The notes under the pieces were generated by a model. The model ran no database searches. It was not told where the DNA came from and saw nothing but the letters and a program-made list of their open reading frames with translations. The translations under genes were made by a program, and so were the position numbers. Shown here in pieces: positions 1-9,289 of a stretch of DNA of 64,000 nucleotides (positions are counted from its first letter, which is position 1; each line of letters begins with the position of its first letter). Source of the DNA: Lysinibacillus fusiformis (GTDB lineage Bacteria > Bacillota > Bacilli > Bacillales_A > Planococcaceae); NCBI GenBank assembly GCA_030027265.1, contig JASENG010000011.1, positions 88,227 through 152,226 of the forward strand. Reading direction: 5' to 3'.

Positions 1-578
1 CTCAAAAAGGAGAAATCCGTTTAAATGGCGTGACTTTAAATGAAAATCTTGATAAATATCGTTCTTCATTTTCTTATATTCCGGAAACACCGGTTTTATA
101 TGATGAACTAACATTGAAAGAGCATCTTGAATTAACTGCAATGGCTTATGGTATAGATGAAGCGACGCTGGAAACACGCTCACAAAGTTTACTGAAGGAA
201 TTCCGTATGGAAAAACGCTTAAATTGGTTTCCTGCTCATTTTTCAAAAGGAATGCGCCAAAAAGTGATGATTATGTGCGCGTTTTTAGTAAATCCGCAAT
301 TATATATTATCGATGAACCCTTTGTTGGGCTTGATCCATTAGGCATACAATCTTTGCTGGACCAAATGGATGAGAAGAAAAAGGATGGAGCCTCTATTCT
401 AATGTCGACGCATATATTATCGACAGCTGAAAAGCATTGCGACCGCATTATTTTATTGCATGAGGGAAGAGTACGTGCGCAAGGGACGATGAATGATTTG
501 CGAAGAGCCTTCCAAATGCCGAATGCAACTTTGGATGACCTTTATATCGCGATGACAAAGGAGCAAGACCATGAATAG
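1..578 (+). CDS. ecsA: ABC transporter ATP-binding protein EcsA, 3' part
   Basis: C-terminal part of an ABC ATPase; the gene begins before the window and its first whole codon here is at position 3. The reading frame opens with a GEIRLNG motif typical of the strand after Walker A, so Walker A itself is outside. The rest shows a degenerate signature region (SKGMRQKV), Walker B LYIIDEPFVGLDP and the switch histidine in MSTHIL. It overlaps the next gene, a multi-span membrane protein, by 8 bases, which is the ecsA-ecsB arrangement of Bacillus, where this exporter affects secretion, competence and intramembrane proteolysis. The role is inferred from family and context. Only about 190 of roughly 245 residues are present. 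Confidence 0.9.
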   Translation, partial: QKGEIRLNGVTLNENLDKYRSSFSYIPETPVLYDELTLKEHLELTAMAYGIDEATLETRSQSLLKEFRMEKRLNWFPAHFSKGMRQKVMIMCAFLVNPQLYIIDEPFVGLDPLGIQSLLDQMDEKKKDGASILMSTHILSTAEKHCDRIILLHEGRVRAQGTMNDLRRAFQMPNATLDDLYIAMTKEQDHE

Positions 579-1770
579 TTTGCAGGAGGTATGGTCAAAG
601 CGGTTTAATCACTATATGAACGAAGTGCAAAAATATATGCGCTTTGTGTTCACGGGACATATTGCCCTTGTATTGGTCTTTGTGATTGGTGCGGTGGGCT
701 ATCAATATAGCGAGTGGTTAAATGTCGTGGAGAATTCATTTCCAGCAGAGTGGATTGTCGCAATTGCAGTAGGGTTCATATTAGCTCTCAGTCGTCCCGT
801 AACCTTGCTTAGAGAGCCGGACCAAGTATACTTATTGCCATTAGAGTCACAGATGCCTGCCTATTTTAGCAAGGCACTTAGATGGACTTTTTGGTCACAA
901 ATAGCACTTGCTTCTATTATTTATATAGTAGCAATCCCTTTACTCAAAGTTGTTACGGAATTATCCTCGGGGCAAATCTGGTTAGTTTTGGCGGTCATCA
1001 TTGTTCTGAAGTATTTGAATGTGCATATTGAGTTTAATTATCGTTATGCAAATCGCGGGGCTAGCTTGATCATTGATCGGATTACACGAGGACTTCTTTC
1101 TATATTAACAGTCCAATCTGCACTTACTATGGGGTACGCCTATGTGGTGATTTTTATCATTCTATTATTTGTTTATAACCGGGCGTTAGCAAAAAGAGTG
1201 AAGGTACAGACGATTCCTTATGAGCATTTGGTAAAGGTAGAGCAAAATCGAATGATGGGCTTTTATCGATTCGCAAATTATTTTACAGATGTTCCACATT
1301 TACACGGTTCAATCAGAAGAAGAGGTTGGTTGAATTTCATTTATTCGATTGTGCCATACAGCCAAAAAAGTGCACAAAGCTACTTGGTGTACCGTACTTT
1401 CATTCGAACGGATGATCATTTTTATTTGTGGGTGCGTTTAACGGCCATTTCTGGATTGATAGCTATCTTTGTTAATATTCCACTTGTGACATGGGTGGTA
1501 GCTGCGGCTTTGGCATTTGCTACAACGATTCAGTTAAAATATGCTCTTCTTTCATCAGGTGATTTCCGTATGGATCGACTTTACCCAGTGGATGGTTCAC
1601 AGCGGAAAAATGCGGTGCGAAAAGTGCTAAGACTTTTTATGGTGATCCAGGCGATTGTTGTCATGCTTTGCTCGATCGGACAACCCCTGTTTTTCGTGAC
1701 AGGTATTTTGGTTATTGCCGTTAGTGAACTTACTTTCCAGATGACCAAGGATCCTTCAAGTGAATATTAA
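571..1770 (+). CDS. ecsB: ABC transporter permease EcsB
   Basis: Membrane partner of EcsA, 399 residues. Several hydrophobic stretches are visible: about residues 25-45, 62-80, 110-145, 180-200, 290-320 and 355-385. The first 100 residues contain the conserved EcsB feature of a cytoplasmic loop with RPVTLLREPDQVYLLPLE. The start ATG overlaps the end of ecsA, so the two are translationally coupled. In B. subtilis a third gene, ecsC, follows; here a strong terminator follows directly, so ecsC is not in this operon. EcsAB is known to influence secretion and site-2 protease activity, but its substrate is not established. Confidence 0.92.
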   Translation: MNSLQEVWSKRFNHYMNEVQKYMRFVFTGHIALVLVFVIGAVGYQYSEWLNVVENSFPAEWIVAIAVGFILALSRPVTLLREPDQVYLLPLESQMPAYFSKALRWTFWSQIALASIIYIVAIPLLKVVTELSSGQIWLVLAVIIVLKYLNVHIEFNYRYANRGASLIIDRITRGLLSILTVQSALTMGYAYVVIFIILLFVYNRALAKRVKVQTIPYEHLVKVEQNRMMGFYRFANYFTDVPHLHGSIRRRGWLNFIYSIVPYSQKSAQSYLVYRTFIRTDDHFYLWVRLTAISGLIAIFVNIPLVTWVVAAALAFATTIQLKYALLSSGDFRMDRLYPVDGSQRKNAVRKVLRLFMVIQAIVVMLCSIGQPLFFVTGILVIAVSELTFQMTKDPSSEY

Positions 1771-1775
1771 TGGAA

Positions 1776-1825
1776 AAGGAGTACTAAGCTTATGACTTGC
1801 TTAAGTACTCCTTCTATTTTTTTAT
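1776..1825 (+). terminator. Rho-independent terminator after ecsB
   Basis: A 10-bp perfect stem (AAGGAGTACT / AGTACTCCTT) extended by AAGC/GCTT, followed by CTATTTTTTTAT. It lies 6 bases past the ecsB stop codon and closes the ecsAB operon. Confidence 0.9.
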
Positions 1826-1830
1826 AAGCT

Positions 1831-1870
1831 GACCAGTGAAGTCTTGTATTTTAGGGCGACTTCACTGGTC
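1831..1870. terminator. Perfect 13-bp stem-loop, shared 3' end of ecsB and hmoB
   Basis: GACCAGTGAAGTC (1831-1843) pairs exactly with GACTTCACTGGTC (1858-1870) around a 14-base loop. It sits 9 bases beyond the hmoB stop codon on the minus strand. No clean T-run follows on the minus strand, so it may act as a 3' stabilising hairpin or a weak terminator between converging genes. Confidence 0.6.
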
Positions 1871-1878
1871 ATTATTTG

Positions 1879-2400
1879 TTATTGTTTTTCTTCAGCTAGT
1901 TTTCCTGAATACGTCGTTACATAACTTGCAGCATTGAAGATATTTTGCTGTTGAACACCAGGTGTTGCATGGGACGGCTTACTATGGGCCTCTTTAAAAG
2001 CATTCGAGTTTTTCCATGCTTCAAAGGAACTTGGTCCAGTCCATTGAGTCAGCACAATATACGTATCAGAGGCAAGGGGACGCAATAATCGATAGGCAAT
2101 AAAACCAGGTTCCTTTTCAATCGCACCAGAGCGGCTTAAAAAACGTTTTTCAAAAACAGGTCTTCCTTCGTCGGATACGGGAATATTATTAAAGACGAAA
2201 TAGCCTGTTTGTTCAATAGAGTTTGCGCTATCAATCACTTCGTATTTGCGCGGTGTTGCAAACACTGTTTTTCCTTCCGTCTCATGAAGCAACACGGAAT
2301 TCCCTGATCCATGCAGCACAATCATTTGTTCTTTCGGTACATATTTTTTTCGTAAGTTTTCCATAAAATCAGCAGTTCCAGAAGTTAAGTAAATATACAT
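1879..2400 (-). CDS. hmoB: Heme-degrading monooxygenase, HmoB/TRAP family
   Basis: A 173-residue protein with a C-terminal antibiotic-biosynthesis-monooxygenase (ABM) domain: the stretch IVLTQWTGPSSFEAWKNS followed by FKEAH is characteristic of HmoB. The N-terminal half (MYIYLTSGTADFMENLRKKY) matches the non-catalytic N-terminal domain of this family, also called TRAP in staphylococci. The start at 2400 is chosen because an AGAGAGG ribosome site lies 8 bases upstream; a longer frame upstream has no such site. It is divergent from hemEHY, and yhgC/hmoB neighbours the same genes in B. subtilis, which supports a role in heme turnover and iron release. Confidence 0.88.
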   Translation of the reverse strand: MYIYLTSGTADFMENLRKKYVPKEQMIVLHGSGNSVLLHETEGKTVFATPRKYEVIDSANSIEQTGYFVFNNIPVSDEGRPVFEKRFLSRSGAIEKEPGFIAYRLLRPLASDTYIVLTQWTGPSSFEAWKNSNAFKEAHSKPSHATPGVQQQNIFNAASYVTTYSGKLAEEKQ

Positions 2401-2824
2401 CGCAGCATACCTCTCTCTTTTTGAATGACTTAGTGGATTTTTTATAGTCTTGATCCTTGCCCAAAACAAACAACTGGGGACCAATTATAAAAAAATTGTG
2501 TCTTTATAATTAATGAGAACAAAATAAGATTTTTTTGTCAAAACTTATGATGGGAAAACCAGAATGGATTGAACAATTTTATGACATTTAGTCGATAAAA
2601 CTATACAATATCTTGCTAAAAGTATATATTTGAAAACGGATATCAATGACACATTTACAATCTTTGTTTTGTGAAAATAGCTATTTACATAAAATATCTA
2701 TCTTGCTGAACGAAGTTTCGCTTTGGGAACAAAAAGGGACTATTTTAGGGTTAATTACCCTTAGAAGGTCCCAAAAAAACAACCAAAGCAGGATTGATTT
2801 AATTTTTGAGGGGAAGGTACTAAA
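2401..2824. promoter_or_regulatory. Divergent intergenic region between hmoB and hemE
   Basis: 424 bases without a convincing gene. It must hold the two divergent promoters. A compact hairpin lies at 2736-2772 (GGGAC / GTCCC outside, AGGG / CCCT inside), about 50 bases before hemE. On the plus strand it is followed by A residues and on the minus strand by TTTTTG, so it looks more like a leader structure, or a stop for antisense transcripts, than a hemE attenuator. No recognised riboswitch is visible. Confidence 0.4.
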
Positions 2825-3874
2825 ATGAAAGCTTTTAATGATACATTATTGCGTGCAGCTAGAGGCGAACGTACAGAACATACTCCAGTTTGGTACATGC
2901 GTCAAGCCGGCCGTTCTCAACCTGAATATCGTGCCATTAAGGAAAAATATTCCCTGGAGGAAATCACGCATCAGCCGGAATTATGTGCTTATGTAACAAG
3001 GCTGCCTGTGGAAAACTATAATGTGGATGCTGCAATTCTTTATAAGGATATTGTAACGCCGCTGCCAGGCATCGGTGTTGACGTGAAAATTAAAGCAGGT
3101 GTAGGTCCTGTAATTTCCAATCCAATCCGCAGTGTTGCCGATGTTGAAAAACTTGGGGAATTCAATGCGAAGGAACATACACCATTCGTATTAGAAACAA
3201 TTAAATTGTTAACGGAAGAACAGTTAAATGTACCATTAATAGGCTTTGCAGGTGCACCATTCACGCTGGCAAGCTACATGATCGAAGGCGGTCCTTCCCG
3301 AAACTACAACAAAACAAAATCCTTTATGGTTTCTGAACCAAAAGCTTGGTTTGCTTTAATGGACAAGCTGGCTGATATGATCATTGCCGATATTACAGCA
3401 CAGATTGAAGCTGGAGCAAAAGCAATTCAAATTTTCGACTCTTGGGTTGGTGCTTTAAGCGTAGAGGATTACCGAGTATTTATCAAACCGGTGATGACTC
3501 GCATTTTTGGGGAATTACGCAAAGAAAATGTACCACTGATTCAATTTGGAGTTGGTGCTAGTCATTTAATCAATGAATGGAATGACCTTCCACTTGATGT
3601 TGTTGGCTTAGATTGGCGTATGCCAATTCGTAAAGCTCGTGAGTTAGGAGTTATGAAAACTGTACAAGGCAACCTTGATCCTTCACTGCTGCTTGCAGAT
3701 TGGTCTGTTATCGAACAACGCACGAAAGAAATTATCGATCAAGGTCTTGAAGTACCTGGCCACATCTTCAATCTAGGTCATGGCGTATTCCCGGAAGTAA
3801 ATCCGGATGTGCTAAAACGCCTTACAACATTGATTCATGAGTATAGTCGTGAACGAGTAATTCAACTAGGTTAA
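2825..3874 (+). CDS. hemE: Uroporphyrinogen decarboxylase
   Basis: Converts uroporphyrinogen III to coproporphyrinogen III in heme synthesis; cytoplasmic. The 349-residue length is normal for the family. The N-terminal signature [15 protein letters not shown] (about residues 22-36) holds the conserved arginines and the Asp in YKDIVTPL follows; the second signature [17 protein letters not shown] (about 139-155) and the C-terminal [13 protein letters not shown] with the catalytic-site His are intact. GAGGGGAAGG precedes the ATG. It is first of three heme genes reading the same way; a 10-bp hairpin separates it from hemH. Confidence 0.97.
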   Translation: MKAFNDTLLRAARGERTEHTPVWYMRQAGRSQPEYRAIKEKYSLEEITHQPELCAYVTRLPVENYNVDAAILYKDIVTPLPGIGVDVKIKAGVGPVISNPIRSVADVEKLGEFNAKEHTPFVLETIKLLTEEQLNVPLIGFAGAPFTLASYMIEGGPSRNYNKTKSFMVSEPKAWFALMDKLADMIIADITAQIEAGAKAIQIFDSWVGALSVEDYRVFIKPVMTRIFGELRKENVPLIQFGVGASHLINEWNDLPLDVVGLDWRMPIRKARELGVMKTVQGNLDPSLLLADWSVIEQRTKEIIDQGLEVPGHIFNLGHGVFPEVNPDVLKRLTTLIHEYSRERVIQLG

Positions 3875-3886
3875 TGCAGTGGGATG

Positions 3887-3914
3887 ATCTAAATTATATT
3901 ATAATAATTTAGAT
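3887..3914 (+). other. AT-rich stem-loop between hemE and hemH
   Basis: ATCTAAATTA pairs with TAATTTAGAT across an 8-base loop. There is no T-run after it, so a processing or stability element in the hemEHY transcript is more likely than a terminator. Confidence 0.4.
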
Positions 3915-3986
3915 AAGAGATACGTTGAAATTGTTATTTTGAAATAGAATAATTAGTTGATGGAATAAAATTATGAGGTGAAAAAA

Positions 3987-4919
3987 TTGAAACCAGTACG
4001 TGGACTATTAGTTATGGCATACGGAACGCCATACAAAGAAGAAGATATTGAAAGATATTACACTCATATTCGTCATGGGCGCAAACCTTCTGAAGAGCAT
4101 TTAGAAGATTTGAAAAGCCGTTACAAAGCAATTGGCGGAATTTCTCCCCTTGCAGAGATGACAAAAAAACAAGCACAAGCTTTAGAAGCTCGTTTAAACG
4201 AAGTTCAAGACGAAGTGGAATATAAATTATATATCGGCTTAAAGCACATCGATCCTTTCGTAGAAGATGCAGTAGAAGCAATGGTCAATGACGGTATCGA
4301 AGAAGCGGTATCGATTGTTTTGGCGCCTCACTTCTCAACTTTTTCAATCAAATCTTATAATGGACGCGCAAAAGAAGCGATTGAAAAATTAGGAAGCAAT
4401 ATGACGCTGACATCAGTAGAATCTTGGTATTACGAACCAAAATTCATTGAGTATTGGAAGCAAGCTGTAAATGCTGCATTTGCCGATATGTCTGATGAAG
4501 AACGTGAAAAAGCTTGCCTAATCGTTTCTAACCACTCATTACCGGAGAAAATTAAAGAAGCTGGCGATCCATATGAAGAGCAACTCATCGAAACAGCGCG
4601 GTTAATTCAAGAAGCAACAGGCGTTAAAAATGTGGAAGTGGGCTGGCAATCAGCTGGACAAACTCCGGAACCATGGCTAGGACCTGATGTTCAAGACTTA
4701 ACTCGTGAACTATATGAAGAAAAAGGGTTCCGTTCTTTTGTATATGTACCAGTAGGATTTGTAACGGAACACTTAGAAGTTTTATATGATAACGACTATG
4801 AATGTAAAGTGGTATGTGAAGAGCTTGGGGCAAATTACCGCCGTCCTCCGATGCCAAACACACATCCTCTATTCATAGATGCCATGGTAGAAGCGATTTA
4901 CAATAAATTAGCGAAGTAA
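3987..4919 (+). CDS. hemH: Coproporphyrin ferrochelatase (CpfC/HemH)
   Basis: Inserts iron into coproporphyrin III in the coproporphyrin-dependent heme route used by monoderm bacteria. The start is taken as TTG at 3987, giving 310 residues as in B. subtilis HemH; an upstream GTG at 3978 overlaps the ribosome site TGAGGTG and is less likely. Family features seen: [10 protein letters not shown] at the N-terminus, the conserved His in [13 protein letters not shown] (about residue 115), SNHSLPEKI (about 180), [16 protein letters not shown] with Trp and Gln near 220-230, and a C-terminal [17 protein letters not shown] with the conserved Glu (about 261). It precedes hemY by 20 bases. Confidence 0.95.
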   Translation: MKPVRGLLVMAYGTPYKEEDIERYYTHIRHGRKPSEEHLEDLKSRYKAIGGISPLAEMTKKQAQALEARLNEVQDEVEYKLYIGLKHIDPFVEDAVEAMVNDGIEEAVSIVLAPHFSTFSIKSYNGRAKEAIEKLGSNMTLTSVESWYYEPKFIEYWKQAVNAAFADMSDEEREKACLIVSNHSLPEKIKEAGDPYEEQLIETARLIQEATGVKNVEVGWQSAGQTPEPWLGPDVQDLTRELYEEKGFRSFVYVPVGFVTEHLEVLYDNDYECKVVCEELGANYRRPPMPNTHPLFIDAMVEAIYNKLAK

Positions 4920-4939
4920 AAAAGAATGTGGGAAGTGTG

Positions 4940-6361
4940 ATGAGGGTGACCGAAGAGAGACGAAAAGTAGCTGTAATAGGTGGTGGAGTCACTGGATTAA
5001 CGGCTGCATACTATTTACAAAGATCCGCACAACGGAACAGCTTGCCGATAGATGTTGTATTAATCGAATCATCTCTTCGTTTAGGCGGGAAAATCCAAAC
5101 TTTACGCAAGGATGGATTTATCGTTGAACGCGGCCCGGAGTCTTTTCTGGATTATAAAAATAGTGTTCGCGGATTGGCAAAGGATTTAGGGATTGAACAA
5201 CAGATGGTTCCCAACAACGATGGGCGCACCTATGTAGCAGTCGGCAGCCATTTGTATCCGATTCCGAATCTATTAGCATTCGGTAGTGCACTTGAAGTCT
5301 CTTCATTCATTACTTCTGGTTTACTTTCATTAAGTGGGAAGCTTCGTGCTGCAGGAGATTTGCTGTTGCCGAAGACAAAAGATGATGAGGATGAACCAAT
5401 CGGTGATTTCTTCAGACGCCGTTTTGGCAAAGAAGTTGTCGAAAATTTAGTTGAACCGTTACTTGCAGGGACATTTGCAGGAGACATTGACCACTTAAGC
5501 ATCAAGGCAATGTTTCCTCAATTTTATCAACTTGAGAAACAACATCGGAGTCTAATCCTTGGTTTGAAAAAATCAGGAGAATCATTAAGAAATGAGCATC
5601 ATATCGAGTCCTATCAAACCTTTCAAAATGGGTTGGAAACCTTGATCGAATCTTTGGAGGCACATTTATCTCCAAATTCAATCTTGAAAGGTGTAAAGGT
5701 AGAATCAATCGATCGGCTAAATGACGGGTCGGTCCAAATTTTTTCCAATAATATTGCACCTATAAAATGTGACGCGGTTATCATGACAACGCCATTTAAT
5801 GCAGCAAAAGAAGTTCTCGATCATTCAGGGCTTCTGGATGATATTCCTAAAATGCAATATGCAACGATTGCAACGGTAACCATGGCTTTTAAACAGGACG
5901 AATCAAAAAAGTATAAGGACGCCATGAACTTTTTTGTTTCGAGAAATAGTGATTTTGCCATCACAACCTGTACATGGTGCAACCATAAATGGAATGATGT
6001 GGCACCTGCTGGTTATGACTTATTGCGCGTCTACATCGGCCGTGTTGGAGATGAAGCCATTGTCGAGCTTTCAGATAGCGATATCGAGAAAACGGTATTG
6101 CAGGATTTGGAGAGGGCAATTGGTTTAGAGGATGCTCCTTTGTTTACAGTCGTTTCCCGTTGGAAGGAATCTATGCCTCAATATACTGTTGGCCATGACA
6201 ATCGTACGGAATTTATGAGACAGCAGCTGCACAGGGAATATCCAAATGTAAAACTGGTTGGAAGCTCTTACGAAGGAATCAGTGTTCCAGATTGTGTAAC
6301 GCAAGGCAAAAATATTGCCGAAGAGCTGTTAAAGGAAATGTTTGAAATACAATATGCTTAA
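4940..6361 (+). CDS. hemY: Coproporphyrinogen III oxidase, FAD-dependent (CgoX/HemY)
   Basis: Oxidises coproporphyrinogen III to coproporphyrin III; in Gram-positive bacteria this HemY acts before ferrochelatase although it is often named protoporphyrinogen oxidase. About 473 residues. The N-terminal dinucleotide-binding fold VAVIGGGVTGLTAAYYL is clear, then GGKIQTLRKDGFIVERGPESF and a C-terminal FAD-contact motif GSSYEGISVPDCVTQGK. The ATG at 4940 is chosen as it follows GGGAAG by a reasonable distance; GTG codons at 4928 and 4946 are alternatives. Third gene of the hemEHY operon, followed by a terminator. Confidence 0.94.
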   Translation: MRVTEERRKVAVIGGGVTGLTAAYYLQRSAQRNSLPIDVVLIESSLRLGGKIQTLRKDGFIVERGPESFLDYKNSVRGLAKDLGIEQQMVPNNDGRTYVAVGSHLYPIPNLLAFGSALEVSSFITSGLLSLSGKLRAAGDLLLPKTKDDEDEPIGDFFRRRFGKEVVENLVEPLLAGTFAGDIDHLSIKAMFPQFYQLEKQHRSLILGLKKSGESLRNEHHIESYQTFQNGLETLIESLEAHLSPNSILKGVKVESIDRLNDGSVQIFSNNIAPIKCDAVIMTTPFNAAKEVLDHSGLLDDIPKMQYATIATVTMAFKQDESKKYKDAMNFFVSRNSDFAITTCTWCNHKWNDVAPAGYDLLRVYIGRVGDEAIVELSDSDIEKTVLQDLERAIGLEDAPLFTVVSRWKESMPQYTVGHDNRTEFMRQQLHREYPNVKLVGSSYEGISVPDCVTQGKNIAEELLKEMFEIQYA

Positions 6362-6369
6362 ATAATGAT

Positions 6370-6409
6370 AAAAGAGCTGTCTCGCATGGAATTGAGGCAG
6401 CTCTTTTTT
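6370..6409 (+). terminator. Terminator of hemEHY
   Basis: AAAGAGCTGTC pairs with GGCAGCTCTTT with a G-U, followed by a run of T. It lies 10 bases after the hemY stop. Confidence 0.88.
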
Positions 6410-6539
6410 GCGTGCAGAAGGCTGGGAAAGAAGTCTGTCGGGAAGGCAAGTGTGTGGGGATAGATTTATGGGGATCTAAATTATTCACAATTTTATCGAT
6501 AGTAATTTTACGTGAGTGCGTTATACTAGTGATGATTCA

Positions 6540-6576
6540 AATATTCCCATTTTGACTAAAATAATGGGGGAATATT
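6540..6576 (+). promoter_or_regulatory. Inverted repeat ahead of the YtkA-like lipoprotein gene
   Basis: AATATTCCCATT (6540-6551) mirrors AATGGGGGAATATT (6563-6576) apart from two extra bases. It lies just after a TATACT -10-like hexamer (6522-6527) and about 38 bases before the start codon, so it could be an operator or a leader hairpin. No known regulator consensus was matched. Confidence 0.4.
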
Positions 6577-6613
6577 AAAGCATTACATATACGATTTATT
6601 GGAGGAAATATAG

Positions 6614-7153
6614 ATGAAAAAATGGTTACTAAGTTTAATAGCGGTCCCAGCTTTGCTAATGGGCTGCTCATCGGATGAGACAAAAGTGGATACAAATAAA
6701 GAGCCAATCGATGCGGCTGCATTAGAAGTAATGGTCGACATCCTAACACCAGAAGAAGCAGCAGTAAACGAAACTGTGGAACTAGCAGCCCATGTTACAC
6801 AAAATAAAGAAGATGTGAACGATGCGGAATCTGTAGAATTCGAAGTTTGGGAATCAGGCTACCGCGACCAAGCTCAAAAAATCGATGGGGAGTTAGATGC
6901 TGACGGTGTTTACAAAGCTGAAACGACATTCGATCATGATGGCGTCTATTACATGTATGCACACACAACAGCACGCGGCTTACACGTAATGCCAAAACAA
7001 CAAATCATTGTAGGTGAACCTGACATGAGCCAGGTAAAAGAAGACGAGAGCGATGAGTCAATGGATATGGATATGGAAGGTCATGACGGTTCTCATGGGG
7101 ATACTTCAGAAACTGAAGGCGAAATGGACCATGGAGAGCATGACCACGAATAA
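6614..7153 (+). CDS. YtkA-like-domain lipoprotein with metal-ligand-rich tail
   Basis: A 179-residue exported lipoprotein: signal peptide MKKWLLSLIAVPALLMGCSS with lipobox LMGC. The middle (about residues 38-130) is a beta-rich YtkA-like/FixH-type domain, with VDILTPEEAAVNETVELAAHVTQN and the His-containing HDGVYYMYAHTTARGLHVMPKQ. The last 45 residues are very acidic and rich in His, Met and Asp (MDMDMEGHDGSHGD, then EMDHGEHDHE), a composition typical of copper or other metal binding. It is a single-gene unit after hemEHY. A metal-chaperone or sensor role at the cell surface is an inference from composition and family; no partner gene is adjacent. Confidence 0.8.
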   Translation: MKKWLLSLIAVPALLMGCSSDETKVDTNKEPIDAAALEVMVDILTPEEAAVNETVELAAHVTQNKEDVNDAESVEFEVWESGYRDQAQKIDGELDADGVYKAETTFDHDGVYYMYAHTTARGLHVMPKQQIIVGEPDMSQVKEDESDESMDMDMEGHDGSHGDTSETEGEMDHGEHDHE

Positions 7154-7314
7154 AGAATAGAGTGTAGAACAGGTTGTAGAAAAACGGGATGTTTTTTTAT
7201 GATCTGTTTTTTGTTTAAGGGAATTTATTGTGAGGTACTGGGATGATGTAGGTGGCGTGTTGGAGAAATACGTTTAGGTGTTTCAAAAATGAGTTGAGCA
7301 ATTCAAAAAGTTTG

Positions 7315-7720
7315 CCAAGTGATCAAAGAAAGGTGTATGTGATCAAAAACGGAGTTGACAAGCTCTATCCGCAAATTACCTTATTTTTGATGGTCTCACC
7401 AATAAAATAGCGGGATAATTTCCCCCTAATTAGAAAATAAAGTGATATAAAGCATAGATAACCGGAGAAATTCCGACTATTTACTCGAAAAGCAAGGAGA
7501 CGGCCCATTTTTCTTAGAATAGTCGGAAAAACTTCCCTTATTTACCTCAAAACAAGCTCAATTTCGTATATAACCGGAAAACTTCCGCTTATTAAATCTT
7601 CAAGACAGTTAAGTGACCAATAAACGTTTTAATGATCAAAACTCATCGCAAGTGATCAAAAACCAGCTCAAGCGATCAAAACCTGCCGAAAAGTGTGACC
7701 AAAAATCTCATCAAAATAAA
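7315..7720. repeat. Interleaved short tandem repeats, families A and B
   Basis: Two degenerate repeat families fill this non-coding gap. Family B has the core TGATCAAA or TGACCAAA at about 7320, 7340, 7614, 7633, 7653, 7673 and 7696, a period near 20 bases. Family A has the core CCGGAAAACTTCCGCTTATT, with versions around 7460, 7520 and 7573 and a period of 50-63 bases; its centre is palindromic (GGAAA-TTTCC type). No gene is supported between 7154 and 7850. Confidence 0.7.
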
Positions 7721-7730
7721 AAAATAACGA

Positions 7731-7768
7731 AAAACCCCTCAAAGCTTGAGCGAGCTTTGAGGGGTTTT
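7731..7768. terminator. Bidirectional terminator, 16-bp perfect stem
   Basis: AAAACCCCTCAAAGCT (7731-7746) pairs exactly with AGCTTTGAGGGGTTTT (7753-7768) around TGAGCG. T-rich on both strands, it ends yhfH on the minus strand and any readthrough on the plus strand. Confidence 0.9.
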
Positions 7769-7850
7769 TATTGTAAGCGGTTTAATTATAGGTTCATCTA
7801 TTCTTAGATGAGGGTCCAAAAATCAATAATAGAACAACGACTGACGACGA

Positions 7851-7976
7851 CTATAGAGCGTTACATTTTTCGCAAGTGCTGCTGTAGCATTCGCTTTGTT
7901 CTTCAATTTTATCTCCACATTGTACACATACTTTATCAGGTAAATTTTTGAAAAACTCAACAACGTTTTCTAACAT
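7851..7976 (-). CDS. yhfH: Small zinc-ribbon-like protein YhfH
   Basis: A 41-residue protein read from the sequence: it starts MLENVVEFFKNLPDKVC and carries two Cys pairs (CVQC and CEKC) with a further Cys between them, as in the YhfH family of Bacillus. The pattern CxxC...C...CxxC suggests a small metal-binding fold. A strong ribosome site AAGGAGGGG lies 7 bases before the ATG. In B. subtilis yhfH lies close to lplJ/yhfJ and lcfB, and lplJ and lcfB follow here too. Function is unknown. Confidence 0.85.
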   Translation of the reverse strand: MLENVVEFFKNLPDKVCVQCGDKIEEQSECYSSTCEKCNAL

Positions 7977-8291
7977 GCGTTCGCCCCTCCTTTTGGATAT
8001 CTGTTATATTACTGATTTGATATTTTTAATTGTATTATAACAGTTTGGAAACGTCAATAGGTTTTTCAATTAAAATTAAATTTTCGGAAAACTTTTTTAT
8101 GTAATTTAATTTGAGACACTCTCAGGAAAAATCAGCAGGACACCGGTTGCAAAAACGAGCTCTCTACCCCCATAAACATCCTTATCACTGGGCAATGACA
8201 ATAAGAAAATCCTCGATAGTACCTACAAATTGCATATATCGTGATTTTCTTGATTTTTCGTGTAAAATAGAGCCATAGAGGAGTGAAGACA

Positions 8292-9284
8292 GTGTATTTT
8301 GTTGATAACAAGGGGATTACAGATCCACGCATAAACCTGGCGATTGAGGAATTTGTACTAAGAAATATGGATATTGAGAAGGACGATTACTTGCTGTTCT
8401 ATATCAATCAACCTTCCATCATTATTGGGAAGAACCAAAACACAATCGAAGAAATTAATACAGACTATGTTGAAGATAATGGGATCATCGTTGTAAGACG
8501 TTTATCTGGCGGTGGGGCCGTGTATCATGATTTGAACAATTTGAATTTTAGCTTTTTGACGAAGGATGATGGAAACAGCTTCCATAATTATAAAAAGTTC
8601 ACGCAGCCTGTTGTAGACGCGTTGAAGAAATTAGGCGTCGATGCGGAATTATCAGGGCGAAATGATATTTTGGCAGAAGGAAAAAAAGTATCCGGGAACG
8701 CACAATATGCTACTCGCGGGCGCATGTTCAGCCACGGTACGTTACTGTTTAAAACGGACGTGGATGCGGTAGCTTCATCATTAAAAGTGAAAAAGGACAA
8801 GATCGAATCAAAAGGGATTAAATCGGTTCGCTCCCGCGTAGGAAATATTTCGGACTACTTAAAAGAGCCGATGACGATTGAAGAATTCAGAATGGAAATA
8901 TTAAATTCAATTTTTGGCGGCGAAGAGAAAATTCAATACTATGAACTTACTGAAGAAGATTGGAAAAAAATCCATGAAATTTCGGAAGAGCGTTATCAAA
9001 AATGGGAATGGAACTATGGGAAATCCCCTCGCTTTAATATCCAAAAAACAAATCGATTCCCTTCAGGCGGCATCGATATTCGCATGGAAGTGAATAAAGG
9101 TATTATCGAAGAGATAAAAATCTTTGGTGATTTCTTTGGTGTAGGGGATGTTGCCGATATTGAAAAGTTATTAGTCGGTGTAAAATATGATCGTACAAGC
9201 ATTGATGATGCATTAAAATCGATCGATACAACACATTATTTTGGTGCCGTATCAAAAGAAGACTTTTTAAAATTAATTTATTAA
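8292..9284 (+). CDS. lplJ: Lipoate-protein ligase
   Basis: Attaches free lipoate, via lipoyl-AMP, to lipoyl domains of 2-oxoacid dehydrogenases and GcvH. About 330 residues, the normal LplA/LplJ length with a C-terminal accessory domain. Visible motifs: NLAIEEFVLRN (about residues 17-27), RRLSGGGAVYHDLNNLNFSF (about 72-91), and GRNDILAEGKKVSGNAQ with the active-site Lys (about 130-146). The GTG at 8292 is preferred because GAGGAG sits 8 bases upstream and the product then starts MYFVDNKGITDPR as in homologues; GTG 8283 overlaps that site. Monocistronic, with its own terminator. Confidence 0.94.
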   Translation: MYFVDNKGITDPRINLAIEEFVLRNMDIEKDDYLLFYINQPSIIIGKNQNTIEEINTDYVEDNGIIVVRRLSGGGAVYHDLNNLNFSFLTKDDGNSFHNYKKFTQPVVDALKKLGVDAELSGRNDILAEGKKVSGNAQYATRGRMFSHGTLLFKTDVDAVASSLKVKKDKIESKGIKSVRSRVGNISDYLKEPMTIEEFRMEILNSIFGGEEKIQYYELTEEDWKKIHEISEERYQKWEWNYGKSPRFNIQKTNRFPSGGIDIRMEVNKGIIEEIKIFGDFFGVGDVADIEKLLVGVKYDRTSIDDALKSIDTTHYFGAVSKEDFLKLIY

Positions 9285-9289
9285 CAGTA

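Noticed and set aside
2646..2828. 60-codon frame ending at the hemE start
   Set aside because: No ribosome site, crosses the leader hairpin, no recognisable protein features.
7613..7807. 64-codon plus-strand frame
   Set aside because: It reads family B repeats and runs straight through a perfect 16-bp terminator stem.
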